Of a stretch of 64,000 nt of DNA, positions 1 through 8,712 are shown piece after piece. Origin of the DNA: an uncultured Nitrospina sp. (GTDB taxonomy: Bacteria > Nitrospinota > Nitrospinia > Nitrospinales > VA-1); contig CALAGQ010000125.1 of the NCBI GenBank assembly GCA_937891765.1, forward strand, positions 44,067 to 108,066, read 5' to 3'. The notes under the pieces were generated by a model. That model worked only from the letters and a program-made list of their open reading frames with translations, made no database searches and had not been told where the DNA came from. Every line of letters begins with the position of its first letter. Position 1 is the first letter of the stretch. The position numbers were made by a program, and so were the translations under genes.

Positions 1-2
1 TA

Positions 3-785
3 TACTACGATGCCGAACGGGGACTGCTTTTCCTTGAGGATGGTGGCGACACTCATTTGGAGGACATTGCCCGCAATTCCCCCGAGAATATTATTCACTG
101 GTACCAGAAAGCCATTGACCTCATTGTAGCCATGCAGACCCGCATCACTCAGAACATGCAGCCTTATTGTCCCGCACATGCGCTAAAGTTTGATGTTGAA
201 AAACTGATGTGGGAAATGGACTTCATGATAAAACATTATATTCAGGGATTCCTGAAACGCGGATTGAGTCAGGACGAAGAGTCGAAAGTCCGGACGGCTC
301 TGCTTGGGCTCTGCGAAACCCTGGCCGAAGAAGAAAGGGTTTTCGTCCACCGGGATTTTCATTCAAGAAATTTGATGATTCGGGAAGACGCCCTTCTGCT
401 CATAGATTTTCAAGATGCACGGATGGGACCTCGTCAATATGATCTGGTCTCCCTTTTGAAGGACTCGTATGTCGTTCTGAAAGAAGAAACCCGCAATGAA
501 TTGCTGAATTACTACCTCCAGCGTATGGAGGAGGAAGGTCAAAAAATCCCACTCCCCTCTTTTCAGAAAATTTTTGATTTGATGTCGATCCAGAGAAATC
601 TCAAGGCCATCGGCACCTTCGCCTTTCAATATATGGAACATAAGAACGAACGATATCTGGAATACCTTGATCCCACTTTGCAGCATATCCGGGATACCCT
701 CCACTCACGGCCAGACCTGGAACCGCTTGGCCAGATTTTAAAGCAGGCGATTCCTGAGCTCAACACAGAGGCGGATCGACCATGA
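3..785 (+). CDS. AmgK-like sugar/aminoglycoside phosphotransferase, 5' partial
   Basis: The reading frame is open from the window edge, so the N-terminus lies outside. The visible 260 residues contain the family hallmarks: an early LLFLEDGGD motif, the catalytic loop VHRDFHSRNLM (His-Arg-Asp with the downstream Asn) and the metal-binding LIDFQDARMGP segment followed by YDLVSLL. This pattern matches the COG3178 branch of aminoglycoside-type kinases that includes AmgK, the anomeric kinase for N-acetylmuramate and N-acetylglucosamine in cell-wall recycling. Substrate assignment is by family resemblance only. The TTG at 57 is internal and not a credible start. The stop overlaps the ATG of the lptG gene by 4 bases, so the two are co-transcribed, which fits an envelope role. 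Confidence 0.85.
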   Translation, partial: YYDAERGLLFLEDGGDTHLEDIARNSPENIIHWYQKAIDLIVAMQTRITQNMQPYCPAHALKFDVEKLMWEMDFMIKHYIQGFLKRGLSQDEESKVRTALLGLCETLAEEERVFVHRDFHSRNLMIREDALLLIDFQDARMGPRQYDLVSLLKDSYVVLKEETRNELLNYYLQRMEEEGQKIPLPSFQKIFDLMSIQRNLKAIGTFAFQYMEHKNERYLEYLDPTLQHIRDTLHSRPDLEPLGQILKQAIPELNTEADRP

Positions 786-1882
786 TGATTCTCAAAAAAT
801 ATGTATTGTTCATGTTTATAAAAGTCTACCTACTCACCGTGAGCGGTTTGATCGGGATTTATTTGATCATTGATTTTTTCGAACGGGTGGATGAGTTCAT
901 GGCAAAAAACGCACCGCTCATTGATCTTGTTTCTTATTATATTTACAAAATACCATTCATTGCCAGCTACATGGCACCTCAGAGCGTGCTTTTGGCAACC
1001 GTCATCACACTCGCCTCGCTGGCAAGGCAAAACGAGCTCACCGCCATGAAAGCCTGCGGCATAAGTGTCACCGGCATCACTCTCCCCATTATCGGAGCAT
1101 CCGCCCTCATTGCTCTCATGGTGTTAGCCTCTAGCGAATACCTTGCCCCCATCACCAACCAGAAAATGAATTATATTTTTTTTAGCAAGGTTCGAAACCA
1201 AGTAACCTACGGGAAAATCCCTCAACAAGACCTCTGGCTCAAAGCCAAAGACCATGCTATTTGGAGCATTGACTCCTTTGACCCGGAAAAATCTACGCTG
1301 CAAGGAGTCATCATTGTAATGCCGGATGATGACTTTGGCATCCGACAAAGAATCGATGCCCGGAGCGCAGTCTGGTCGGTGGACAAATGGTATTTCGTGG
1401 ATGGCTACGTTCGTCAATTTAACAAGGAAGGTCTGGTATCCACAGAATTCTTCGAAAGCCGTTCGTTCCCGGTTTCTGAAATTCCGAAGGATTTAGCCAA
1501 GGTGAGAAAAAGACCGGAGGAAATGAGCCTACGAGAAATGTACGCGACCATTCAAGTCCATGCTCAGGAAGGCAAGGACACCTCGCAAAAGTGGATCGAT
1601 CTGCACCGCAATCTGTCTTATCCTTTCATCAGCATTGTTTTAGCCTTACTGGCGATTCCCTTGTCATTGAGATCGAGCAGGCATGGGGGCCTCCTCTTTT
1701 GTGTAGGGGTGAACCTGGCAATGGGTTTTGTTTTCTCTTTCCTCTACGCCCTCAGTATATCCCTGGGCCGCGGTGGAACCTTTGATCCAATTCTAGCCGC
1801 GTGGGGTCCCAACCTGTTGTTCACAGCTCTCGGATTTTATTTATTGCTCACCATGGACAGCGAAAAGGCTTTCCCGATTTAA
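782..1882 (+). CDS. lptG: LPS export permease, YjgP/YjgQ (LptF/LptG) family
   Basis: This 366-residue membrane protein has the LptF/LptG layout. Three hydrophobic segments lie in the first ~125 residues, a soluble periplasmic domain spans ~130-270, and three further membrane segments close the protein (~278-358). Conserved family text is visible at YYIYKIPFIASYMAPQSVLL and in the ARQNELTAMKACGIS loop that contacts the ATPase. LptF and LptG together with LptB drive lipopolysaccharide from the inner membrane to the Lpt bridge. The family name is certain; LptG rather than LptF is my best reading. It overlaps the upstream kinase by 4 bases. No lptF is visible downstream. Confidence 0.88.
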   Translation: MMILKKYVLFMFIKVYLLTVSGLIGIYLIIDFFERVDEFMAKNAPLIDLVSYYIYKIPFIASYMAPQSVLLATVITLASLARQNELTAMKACGISVTGITLPIIGASALIALMVLASSEYLAPITNQKMNYIFFSKVRNQVTYGKIPQQDLWLKAKDHAIWSIDSFDPEKSTLQGVIIVMPDDDFGIRQRIDARSAVWSVDKWYFVDGYVRQFNKEGLVSTEFFESRSFPVSEIPKDLAKVRKRPEEMSLREMYATIQVHAQEGKDTSQKWIDLHRNLSYPFISIVLALLAIPLSLRSSRHGGLLFCVGVNLAMGFVFSFLYALSISLGRGGTFDPILAAWGPNLLFTALGFYLLLTMDSEKAFPI

Positions 1883-1983
1883 AGTTGAATCCAACAAGTG
1901 GGTTTTATTGTCCGTGGCTTTCTACGTATTTTAGAATAACTCTTTATTAGGACACCTCATCCACTTGCGGCGGAGTTGCTCAT

Positions 1984-2916
1984 TTGAAGAAAATCGCTTC
2001 CATTGATATTGGTTCCAACACCGTTCGACTTCTGATTCTGGAGTTTGATGAGAACCGGGATTTCCGCATCCTTGCATCCAGAAGGGTGATCACTCGTCTT
2101 GGTGAAGGAATGGACATCCACGGGCAATTGATGAAGCCTAGAATGTCTGCGACCCTCTCGGCTTTGTCTACATTTCGTCAGGACTGTCTGGATCATGGCA
2201 ACCCGCCCTTACATGCTGTGGCTACCAGTGCCGTTCGGGAAGCCACAAACGGTGAGGAGTTTGTCCGTCTTGCCCGGAAAGAAACCGATATCAAAATTGA
2301 AATCATCCCCTGGGAAGAAGAAGCCCGCCTCACTCTTGAAGGTGTTTTCTGGAAAATCCCGCATGAGAACAGCAAGATACTCACTTTCGATATCGGCGGT
2401 GGCAGTACCGAGTTCATCCTCTCTGAAGGAAAAAATATCGCCAGCTTTTGCAGTAGTTCTTTAGGGGTAGTTCGGCTGACAGAAAAATTTATTCACCAGC
2501 ACCCGGTGGACAATGCCGAGTATGAAAACCTGACCGCTCACTTAAGAAACGAATTACAGACGATCAAGGAAAAACTTTCGGCCTTTATGCCACAGGTGTT
2601 GATCGGTACGGCGGGAACTGTCACCACATTGGCCGCTTTAATAGAAAATATTTATCCTTATGATCCCGAAAAAATTCACGGCACTTTATTGCCTCGACAG
2701 GATATCGAAACTCTGATTCAGGACCTGAAAGGGAAGTCTCTCAATGAGCGGCTGGCGCTTAAACCTCTTGAGCGGGGCCGGGAAGATTTGATCATAGCGG
2801 GAACAGCCCTCGTTCTGGAAACCATGCAGACATTTCAATGCGACCCCCTGCTGGTCAGCGAATACAGCCTGCGCGAGGGAATCATCCTGAAAGCCCTGAA
2901 AACCGGGGCTCCCTGA
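1984..2916 (+). CDS. Exopolyphosphatase / pppGpp phosphohydrolase (Ppx/GppA) family
   Basis: 310 residues, the usual size of a short Ppx/GppA protein consisting of the two actin-like ASKHA subdomains without the C-terminal HD part. The N-terminal SIDIGSNTVRLLI is the first phosphate loop, ATSAVREATNG is the conserved strand-turn, and FDIGGGSTEFI (about residues 136-146) is the second nucleotide-binding loop; GTAGTVTTLAAL follows at ~200. The enzyme removes terminal phosphate from polyphosphate or from pppGpp. The start is TTG at 1984, directly in front of the conserved KKIASIDIG, and there is no better upstream codon. It stands alone, about 100 bases after lptG, and could be read through from it. 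Confidence 0.9.
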   Translation: MKKIASIDIGSNTVRLLILEFDENRDFRILASRRVITRLGEGMDIHGQLMKPRMSATLSALSTFRQDCLDHGNPPLHAVATSAVREATNGEEFVRLARKETDIKIEIIPWEEEARLTLEGVFWKIPHENSKILTFDIGGGSTEFILSEGKNIASFCSSSLGVVRLTEKFIHQHPVDNAEYENLTAHLRNELQTIKEKLSAFMPQVLIGTAGTVTTLAALIENIYPYDPEKIHGTLLPRQDIETLIQDLKGKSLNERLALKPLERGREDLIIAGTALVLETMQTFQCDPLLVSEYSLREGIILKALKTGAP

Positions 2917-2974
2917 CACTGACCTCACATTTCCATAAAACCCTGACTAAAAAGAGCTTGGGGGTTGATTGAAT

Positions 2975-3003
2975 TTGACTTCAAGGCTCATTTCAGATAT
3001 GGT
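2975..3003 (+). promoter_or_regulatory. Sigma70-like promoter for ilvB
   Basis: TTGACT (2975-2980) and TATGGT (2998-3003) are separated by exactly 17 bases. Transcription would begin near 3010, giving a leader of about 20 bases before the ATG at 3030. No clear Shine-Dalgarno sequence is present in that leader. Confidence 0.45.
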
Positions 3004-3029
3004 TTTTCATCACCCTAGACTACTAAACC

Positions 3030-4826
3030 ATGACTACTAAAAAGAATTCAGCAAAAAAATTGGTCTCTATCAAAAGATCTCCAAAAGCTTCAGGGCACCC
3101 CATGAAGGGCCGGGATGTTCTGGTTAAAGCCCTCGAAAACGAGGGAGTCAAAGTTATTTTTGGCTACCCTGGCGGAGCTTCCATGGAAATTCATCAGGGA
3201 CTGACCCTGACCAAGAAAATCCGCATGGTTCTGCCCCGCCATGAGCAAGGTGGTGCCTTCGCGGCAGGAGGTTATGCCCGTGCCACTGGAGAAGTTGGGG
3301 TCTGCCTGGCAACATCGGGTCCCGGAGCCACCAACCTGATCACCGGCATTATTGATGCCAAGATGGACTCCATTCCTCTTGTCGCTATCACCGGCCAGGT
3401 GCCCAGTACGGTTTTAGGCAGTGACGCGTTTCAGGAAACCGACATCATGGGAGCCACGTTCCCGCTGGTCAAGCACAGCTATATGATCCAGAATGTCGCG
3501 GAAATTCCGCGGATTATTAATGAAGCATTCCATATTGCCCGGACCGGCAGACCCGGACCAGTTCTGGTCGATATTCCTAAAGATATTCAACAGCAGGAAG
3601 GCATCGCTGATTTTGACGTTTCGTTTGACTGCCCCAGCTATCGGCCCAACGTAAAGCCCTCGGTACTGCAATGCAAAAAAGCGGCGCACGCTATTCAAAC
3701 CGCAAAGCGTCCGCTGATTTATGCAGGAGGCGGCATCGTCAGCAGTGGAGCTTCGGAAGACCTGCGAGCCTTTGTTAAAAAAACCGGTATACCCGTCACC
3801 ACTACGGTAATGGGTTTGGGATCATTCCCTTCCAACGATCCGCTTTCTTTGCGCATGCTGGGAATGCACGGCGCAGTTTATGCCAATATCGCTATCAACC
3901 ATGCCGACCTGGTTATCGCTATGGGAGTGCGTTTTGACGATCGGGTCACCGGCAAACTTTCAGAGTTCTGTAAAAACGCTCAGGTCATCCATATTGATAT
4001 TGACCCGTCGGAAATCAATAAAAATATTCTGGTCGACATTCCCATTCAGGGAGACGTCAAGCAGGCGTTGAAAATTCTTCACGGCTATGTCGAACCCAAG
4101 AAAGATATCAAACCCTGGATAAAACAGGTGCAGGATTGGAAAAAAGAATTCCCTCTGGAGTTTAAACTTAAGAAGGGCGAAATTGTTCCGCAGTCTGTAG
4201 TCAGCGATATCAACAAGCTCGCGGATAAGGACGCTATTTTTTCCGTCGGTGTCGGTCAACACCAGATGTGGGCGGCTCAGTTTCTCGATTTCGAAAAACC
4301 CAATAACTGGTTGTGTTCATCCGGCTTGGGGGCAATGGGATATGGACTGCCCGCCGCCATGGGCGCCCAAGTTGCGTTTCCCAATCGACAAGTGATCAAC
4401 ATTGAGGGAGATGGAAGTTTTCTGATGAATATTCAGGAACTGCAAACCCTGAAAATAGAAAACATCCCGGTAAAAAATATTGTTCTCAATAACGCTCATC
4501 TAGGAATGGTGGCCCAGTGGGAAGACCGTTTTTACAAATCCCTTCGAGGACATACCTTCATTGGAGATGCCAACTTTGCCGAGATAGCACACGCTTTTGG
4601 AATCAAGTCGGAAAGCATTTCCGATCCAAAAGATGTTGTTCCGGCCTTAAAACGCATGCTCAAACACAAAGGCCCGTATGTGTTGGATGTGAAGTATCCT
4701 TACAATGATAAAAGCCATGGTCATGTCATGCCGATGATTCCAGGAAATCATACTTATCTGGACACCTGTCTGGACGCATCCACCTCACTGCGCGATTATT
4801 GGACAAAAAAGGGCCTGCTCCCCTAG
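3030..4826 (+). CDS. ilvB: Acetolactate synthase large subunit
   Basis: 598 residues, the normal length with a ~28-residue basic extension before the first conserved segment (GRDVLVKALENEGV). This is the thiamine-diphosphate enzyme that condenses two pyruvates, or pyruvate with 2-oxobutyrate, as the first common step of branched-chain amino acid synthesis. The catalytic glutamate lies in LPRHEQGGAFAAGG (Glu72). The ThDP/Mg motif is GDGSFLMN near residue 460 with NNAHLGM further on. The FAD-binding central domain is complete. No ilvN regulatory subunit or ilvC follows; the next gene is on the opposite strand. The TAG stop codon sits in the loop of a repeat hairpin (4820-4834). Confidence 0.93.
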   Translation: MTTKKNSAKKLVSIKRSPKASGHPMKGRDVLVKALENEGVKVIFGYPGGASMEIHQGLTLTKKIRMVLPRHEQGGAFAAGGYARATGEVGVCLATSGPGATNLITGIIDAKMDSIPLVAITGQVPSTVLGSDAFQETDIMGATFPLVKHSYMIQNVAEIPRIINEAFHIARTGRPGPVLVDIPKDIQQQEGIADFDVSFDCPSYRPNVKPSVLQCKKAAHAIQTAKRPLIYAGGGIVSSGASEDLRAFVKKTGIPVTTTVMGLGSFPSNDPLSLRMLGMHGAVYANIAINHADLVIAMGVRFDDRVTGKLSEFCKNAQVIHIDIDPSEINKNILVDIPIQGDVKQALKILHGYVEPKKDIKPWIKQVQDWKKEFPLEFKLKKGEIVPQSVVSDINKLADKDAIFSVGVGQHQMWAAQFLDFEKPNNWLCSSGLGAMGYGLPAAMGAQVAFPNRQVINIEGDGSFLMNIQELQTLKIENIPVKNIVLNNAHLGMVAQWEDRFYKSLRGHTFIGDANFAEIAHAFGIKSESISDPKDVVPALKRMLKHKGPYVLDVKYPYNDKSHGHVMPMIPGNHTYLDTCLDASTSLRDYWTKKGLLP

Positions 4827-4953
4827 GCGTGGGGCCACCAGCGTGACGCTGAACCCAGCGAGCTAGAACCTGTCGGACCCAGAGAATCGTTGCTAGCTAG
4901 AAAACATTTCCTCAAGGCGTAGTCTTGTTGCTAGTTCGCCCCACTCGGAGTGG
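4820..4953. repeat. REP-like hairpin cluster
   Basis: Three small dyads lie in the ilvB/hydrolase spacer and run into the end of the hydrolase gene. CCCC/GGGG with loop TAGGCGT (4820-4834) contains the ilvB stop. CAGCG-TGA-CGCTG is at 4839-4851, and CCAC-TCGGA-GTGG at 4941-4953. None has a U-tract. They belong to the dispersed hairpin family described in the findings. Confidence 0.6.
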
Positions 4954-5848
4954 TCAAGCTGTATTCCAGATAGGCGCGCTTGATATTCGCATCCAGCCAG
5001 TTCAGGTTTTTCCAGCTTTTATATTTTTCCATTAAAACCGGCCTGACCGCATCCTGAGTTTCCTTGAGAGACTTGCCTTCTTCCAACTGCTTGAGAACTT
5101 TTTCTTTAAGAGTAAGAAGATAATGCTTCATGGCTATGAACACCGGCTTGCCGCCCGGCTCACCATGGCCCGGAATATAAATTTCCGCATCCAAATCACC
5201 CAGTTTGTTCATTGCAGAAAGCCAATCCTCTATGTAAGCGTCTCCCATGTACGGGATTTTTCCGTTAAAAACCAGATCGCCGGTGATCAGGGTCTTCAGT
5301 TCTTCAATATAAATGAACAAGTCCCCATCCGTGTGCCCCCGCACGTGAATCAGTTTTAAATCATATCCGCCAACAAAGATTTCCATTCTATCTTTAAAAA
5401 GCATGTTGGGCAGGGTGATGACCGTCTCATCCATTCCGGGAATATTCATGGTCTTAAAAAAATCCAGATGCTCCTTGCCGGAAGATCCAACCAGGCTCTT
5501 GAGAACATTTTCATGGGCGATGATAGCTCCGCTGTCTTTAAATACCTGGTTACCAAAAGTGTGGTCCCCGTGATAATGCGTGTTGATGGTGTAAAGGATG
5601 GGAAGATCCGTTTGCTTGCGAATTTCTGCCAGCACTTTTTTTGCTTCACCTGGGGTCACCCGGGTATCCACCACAACGACTCCTTTACGAGTGATGAGGA
5701 AGGTGGTGTTCGAGTCCACTCCGTCGCCATTCACAACCGTGAAAAGGTTCTTCCACACCTCAATGGTTTTAGAACCTTCCGCGCTACAAACCCCACCCAG
5801 AACGCTGAAGAACAACGCTAAACCGACCAGCCACCTTAATCCCGCCAT
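4931..5848 (-). CDS. Secreted metallo-beta-lactamase-fold hydrolase
   Basis: 305-residue protein with an export signal (MAGLRWLVGLALFFSV, cleavage after VCSA) followed by a metallo-beta-lactamase domain. The zinc-site signature is HYHGDHTFGN, with later ligands in ITGDLVF and YIPGHGEPGG, so the bimetal site appears intact. I chose the ATG at 5848 because GGGAG lies 6 bases upstream and the signal peptide begins there; an upstream in-frame ATG at 5902 would bury the signal. Similar proteins are beta-lactamase-like, glyoxalase-II-like or quinoprotein relay/SoxH-like hydrolases; the substrate cannot be read from sequence. It is transcribed toward ilvB and shares no operon. Confidence 0.85.
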   Translation of the reverse strand: MAGLRWLVGLALFFSVLGGVCSAEGSKTIEVWKNLFTVVNGDGVDSNTTFLITRKGVVVVDTRVTPGEAKKVLAEIRKQTDLPILYTINTHYHGDHTFGNQVFKDSGAIIAHENVLKSLVGSSGKEHLDFFKTMNIPGMDETVITLPNMLFKDRMEIFVGGYDLKLIHVRGHTDGDLFIYIEELKTLITGDLVFNGKIPYMGDAYIEDWLSAMNKLGDLDAEIYIPGHGEPGGKPVFIAMKHYLLTLKEKVLKQLEEGKSLKETQDAVRPVLMEKYKSWKNLNWLDANIKRAYLEYSLTTPSGAN

Positions 5849-5925
5849 ATCAATCTCCCAGTTAAAACCAAAATGTTTTGGAAACGAGAGGCATGGTAGC
5901 ATTTCCCACCTTTACCGGCAACCAC

Positions 5926-6022
5926 CCACTAGCCGTGGAGGCCACGAGCAAGAGCTCATTGCGCCGGGAAGCCTGTTGAGTGGAAAAAAATCCATTGCAT
6001 TCTGAGTCCAGCGTCACGCTGG
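5926..6022. repeat. REP-like hairpins
   Basis: CCAC-TAGCC-GTGG lies at 5926-5938 and CCAGCG-TCA-CGCTGG at 6008-6022, between the hydrolase promoter side and sspB. Both loops recur elsewhere in the window with different stems. Confidence 0.6.
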
Positions 6023-6060
6023 CCCTTTAACCTCTTGAGCATTTATGTTAATTTAGTGTC

Positions 6061-6534
6061 ATGGATGACTTGAGCAAAAAGAAATATGATTTTCTTTTGT
6101 ACCTGTTGGAAGAAGGTGATGCCATGGTTTGCATCGATGCGAGGCTTCCTGAAGTCGATGTTCCAGCGAGCCATAAAAATAATTCATCGCTGAACCTGAT
6201 ATTCAACCTTAATTTCAGACGACCGCTTGAAATAACAGAAGAAGGGATTTTTGCTTCGCTGGCCTTCAACGGCAGGCCCTATAAATGCGCCATTCCCTTT
6301 GAGGCGGTTTGGGCCATCTACGATCCCAAAATGAAGAACGGACAGGTGTGGGAAGAAAGCATTCCAGAGGATATGAATCTGGCGGATCAGGTGCAATTGG
6401 ACCAACCGGAAAAACCCCTGCTGAAACCCTTGAAATCAAGCGGGAAGCCAGCCAAGGAGCCTGCTAACGAACCCGCCAAAGACACCAAAACCAAGGGCAA
6501 ACGCGACCGCAGCCACCTTCGGGTGATCAAATAA
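6061..6534 (+). CDS. sspB: ClpXP adaptor SspB-like protein
   Basis: 157 residues. The first ~105 residues fit the SspB fold: an N-terminal helix (KKKYDFLLYLLEEGD), the strand VCIDARLPEVDVP, then LNLIFNLNF and the conserved RPYKCAIPFEAVWAIYDPK segment that forms the peptide-binding groove. The tail (~120-157) is Pro/Lys-rich and unstructured, as in SspB, ending in a short basic-hydrophobic peptide (SHLRVIK) of the type SspB uses to dock on the ClpX N-domain. SspB delivers ssrA-tagged peptides to ClpXP after ribosome rescue. It is monocistronic and the start ATG is the first codon of the conserved region. Confidence 0.78.
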   Translation: MDDLSKKKYDFLLYLLEEGDAMVCIDARLPEVDVPASHKNNSSLNLIFNLNFRRPLEITEEGIFASLAFNGRPYKCAIPFEAVWAIYDPKMKNGQVWEESIPEDMNLADQVQLDQPEKPLLKPLKSSGKPAKEPANEPAKDTKTKGKRDRSHLRVIK

Positions 6535-6558
6535 TTGTTGGGGGCCGTTACCATATGC

Positions 6559-6587
6559 TTTACAAAGGTTTGTGGATAGATTACACT
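6559..6587 (+). promoter_or_regulatory. Promoter of tRNA-His
   Basis: TTTACA (6559-6564) and TACACT (6582-6587) are 17 bases apart. The predicted start near 6594 is about 30 bases before the mature tRNA 5' end. Confidence 0.45.
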
Positions 6588-6622
6588 TTGCCTCTGCTTT
6601 TTGGCTCAGAATAAAAAATCAT

Positions 6623-6699
6623 GGTGGGCGTAGCTCAGTTGGTAGAGCTCTCGGTTGTGGTCCGAGTGGTCGCGGGTTCGAGCCCCGTCGCTCACCCCA
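6623..6699 (+). tRNA. tRNA-His (GTG)
   Basis: A full cloverleaf can be drawn. The extra G at position -1 (6623) faces C73, the identity feature of tRNA-His. The acceptor is GTGGGCG/CGCTCAC, the anticodon stem CTCGG/CCGAG encloses loop TTGTGGT with anticodon GTG, and the T-loop is GGTTCGAGCC. CCA is encoded at 6697-6699. Its 3' end is duplicated at 11488-11508. Confidence 0.96.
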
Positions 6700-6704
6700 T
6701 TTTT
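6684..6704 (+). repeat. Left att-like direct repeat (tRNA-His 3' end)
   Basis: The last bases of tRNA-His plus the following T-run match 11488-11508 at 20 of 21 positions. Duplication of a tRNA 3' end is the footprint left by integrases that use tRNA genes as attachment sites. Confidence 0.7.
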
Positions 6705-6706
6705 AT

Positions 6707-6740
6707 AAGGTATTATGAATTTTTTCATAATACCTTTTTC
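6707..6740 (+). terminator. Rho-independent terminator after tRNA-His
   Basis: A perfect 13-bp stem (AAGGTATTATGAA / TTCATAATACCTT) with a TTTT loop is followed by TTTCTTT. The A-rich upstream arm could also serve the opposite strand, but no gene ends there. Confidence 0.85.
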
Positions 6741-7064
6741 TTTATGTAGACGTAATGTAGACAGTTGAATTTAGCCCATGGGAGAACAATTCAATTACCA
6801 CTTTCAAAATACTAATCTCTCAATCAGCAAATTGAGGTTCCATGCTTTACGGCTCAGCATATAATCAAGTGTTTATGTTGATTTGGCATTAACCATTTTC
6901 TTGATGTTGACACTATGGGGGCAGTTTATTTAATAAAGTGCAGCTTTTAAATTAGAAAGTGTTACAACGTAAGGAGGCGGATCCAACTATTCAGTCTCAG
7001 TGAAATAATACGGACCACGTAATGTCTGCTGAGCTTCTCTCCAAAAATCTCAGAAAGGTATACC
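6741..7064. other. A+T-rich spacer at the left end of the cyanophycin islet
   Basis: No gene was seen in this ~320-base stretch. It holds a direct repeat ATGTAGAC at 6744-6751 and 6755-6762 just inside the left att-like repeat, which could be an old recombinase arm site, although this is speculation. The promoter of the islet genes should lie here. Confidence 0.4.
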
Positions 7065-7877
7065 TTGCATAAATTTCAACGCGCCATTTTAACGCATGGA
7101 GGTGCTGGTTCAAGCCCACAGGATTTTGATGGACCGTTGTCTGCGGCCAAAATTGGGATGGATTTCATGGGAAATGGTAAATCTGCTTTAGACGCTGTGG
7201 TTTGTTCTGTGAAGCACTTGGAAGATGATCCTCGGTTTAATGCGGGGACAGGCTCTCAAATGAGAGCCGATGGTCATACTATTCAGATGGATGCGTCATG
7301 TATGGTGAGTGACGGAAAATTTGGCGCTGTAGCCTGTGTTGAAGGAATTCAAAACCCCATTGATATAGCCCGGAGTGTATTGCTTCATTCTCCCTATATC
7401 CTATTGGCAGGGGAAGGAGCTCGGGTCTTCGCGGCAGAACAAAATATAACTCAAACGCCTTTACGAGACTTAAGTAAAAGCAAGGCACCAAAAAGTGATG
7501 CCCCCCCTTCTTGCGATACGGTTGGTGCAGTGGCCTTTGATGGCACAACGTTTGCGGCGGCACTCAGTTCTGGTGGATTAGAAAAAGCCGCCATCGGACG
7601 AGTCGGTGATGTACCCCTTCCTGGTTGCGGATTGTTCTGTGGCCCAGTGGGCGCTGTTGCTTGTACGGGGGATGGTGAATTTATCGCGCTTAAAATTCTG
7701 GCTAGAGAAGTTTATAGCTGGTTGGAACAACGTATGAGTCCGAGTGAGGCGGCACAAAAGGCGATGACTCTTTTTGATGATTCTGTTGATGTGGGCCTCA
7801 TCATTTTAACCAAAAGTGAATTTGCATCAAATGCCCGAAATGGTATGGCGTGGTCACACGTTACGGAAATTAAATAA
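7065..7877 (+). CDS. iaaA: Isoaspartyl peptidase / type-2 L-asparaginase
   Basis: 270-residue Ntn-hydrolase of the plant-type asparaginase family. It is made as a precursor that cleaves itself before the nucleophilic threonine, here Thr152 in SCDTVGAVAFDG; the early HGGAG motif, RFNAGTGSQ and AALSSGG flanking the active site are all present. The enzyme splits beta-Asp-Arg dipeptides and other isoaspartyl dipeptides. It is the first gene of a tight operon with cyanophycinase and cyanophycin synthetase, so its likely job is to turn the beta-Asp-Arg released from cyanophycin into free Asp and Arg. It starts at TTG 7065 behind AGAAAGG. The protein is shorter than the ~310-320 usual for the family, mainly because of a compact linker before Thr152. 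Confidence 0.88.
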   Translation: MHKFQRAILTHGGAGSSPQDFDGPLSAAKIGMDFMGNGKSALDAVVCSVKHLEDDPRFNAGTGSQMRADGHTIQMDASCMVSDGKFGAVACVEGIQNPIDIARSVLLHSPYILLAGEGARVFAAEQNITQTPLRDLSKSKAPKSDAPPSCDTVGAVAFDGTTFAAALSSGGLEKAAIGRVGDVPLPGCGLFCGPVGAVACTGDGEFIALKILAREVYSWLEQRMSPSEAAQKAMTLFDDSVDVGLIILTKSEFASNARNGMAWSHVTEIK

Positions 7878-7878
7878 T

Positions 7879-8712
7879 ATGGTAGAGAAACCTTTTTTTC
7901 GAGGGCGCTTGATTGCGATTGGTGGGAATGAAGATAAAGAAAACGATTTAGTTGTGCTTAAACGAGTTGTTCAAGAGGTGGGAAAGATTAATTATAAGGT
8001 AGGTGTCATCACGACGGCCAGCGAATCACCCGAACAACGAGGCGAAGACTATCATCAAGTATTTACCTCCCTTGGGGCTTCAGAAATAGAAATATTAAAT
8101 ATTAAAGATAGGGCCCAAGCAAACGACGCAACTATGGCTAAAACGCTCGAAGATGCTGATTTGGTTTTCCTCGTGGGCGGCGACCAGTTGCGATTAACAA
8201 CCATTATAGGTGGGTCACTAATATTTGAGGCTATTCAAAACCGGCTTAAAATGGGGGCCATTATCGCAGGAACCAGTGCCGGAGCAGCTGTATTTTCTGA
8301 CACCATGATTTATGACGGCAAAAGTGAAGAAGGGTTAATTAAAGGAAGTGTTCTCACGGCATCGGGATTTGGTTTCGTTGAAAATATCGTCTTTGATACT
8401 CATTTTAATGTTAGAGGTCGAGTTGGGCGTCTGGTGCAGATTATTACCATGAACCCGGCCTGTATAGGTGTTGGCATTGGTGAAGATTCGGGTGTTTTAC
8501 TAAAGCAAGATGGAGTTCTCGAAGTTATTGGCTTAGGGACGGTAGTTATTGTTGACGGTAGTGACATTGCTCATTCCAATGTAATGAATATAGAACCGGG
8601 AGGACCCATTGCTGTAGAAAACGTGCGAATTCATTCGTTAGTGAATGGATATGGATACCATTTCAAAGAGAGGAAGTTTTTAACCCCGTCACAAATTGCG
8701 GTATATCGTTGA
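7879..8712 (+). CDS. cphB: Cyanophycinase
   Basis: 277-residue peptidase family S51 serine hydrolase that degrades cyanophycin to beta-Asp-Arg dipeptides. The nucleophile elbow is GTSAGAAVFS, preceded by the conserved VFLVGGDQLRL; the N-terminal IAIGGNEDKEND and the later DTHFNVRGRVGRL are typical of cyanophycinases and distinguish them from dipeptidase E. I start it at the ATG at 7879, two bases after the TAA of the peptidase gene; an in-frame ATG at 7816 lies inside that gene and adds unconserved residues. No signal peptide is seen, so it acts inside the cell on the storage granules. It overlaps cphA by 4 bases. Confidence 0.93.
   Translation: MVEKPFFRGRLIAIGGNEDKENDLVVLKRVVQEVGKINYKVGVITTASESPEQRGEDYHQVFTSLGASEIEILNIKDRAQANDATMAKTLEDADLVFLVGGDQLRLTTIIGGSLIFEAIQNRLKMGAIIAGTSAGAAVFSDTMIYDGKSEEGLIKGSVLTASGFGFVENIVFDTHFNVRGRVGRLVQIITMNPACIGVGIGEDSGVLLKQDGVLEVIGLGTVVIVDGSDIAHSNVMNIEPGGPIAVENVRIHSLVNGYGYHFKERKFLTPSQIAVYR

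Noticed and set aside
4839..4851. Hairpins in spacers read as Rho-independent terminators
   Set aside because: Stems are only 4-6 bp and no U-tract follows on either strand; they recur with conserved loops, so they were listed as repeats.
6744..6762. ATGTAGAC direct repeat as an origin or plasmid iteron
   Set aside because: Only two copies and no replication protein; at best a recombinase arm site.
7816..7878. Longer cyanophycinase starting at the ATG inside the peptidase gene
   Set aside because: The extra 21 residues are unconserved and overlap coding sequence; ATG 7879 lies right after the upstream stop and starts just before the conserved GRLIAIGGNED segment.
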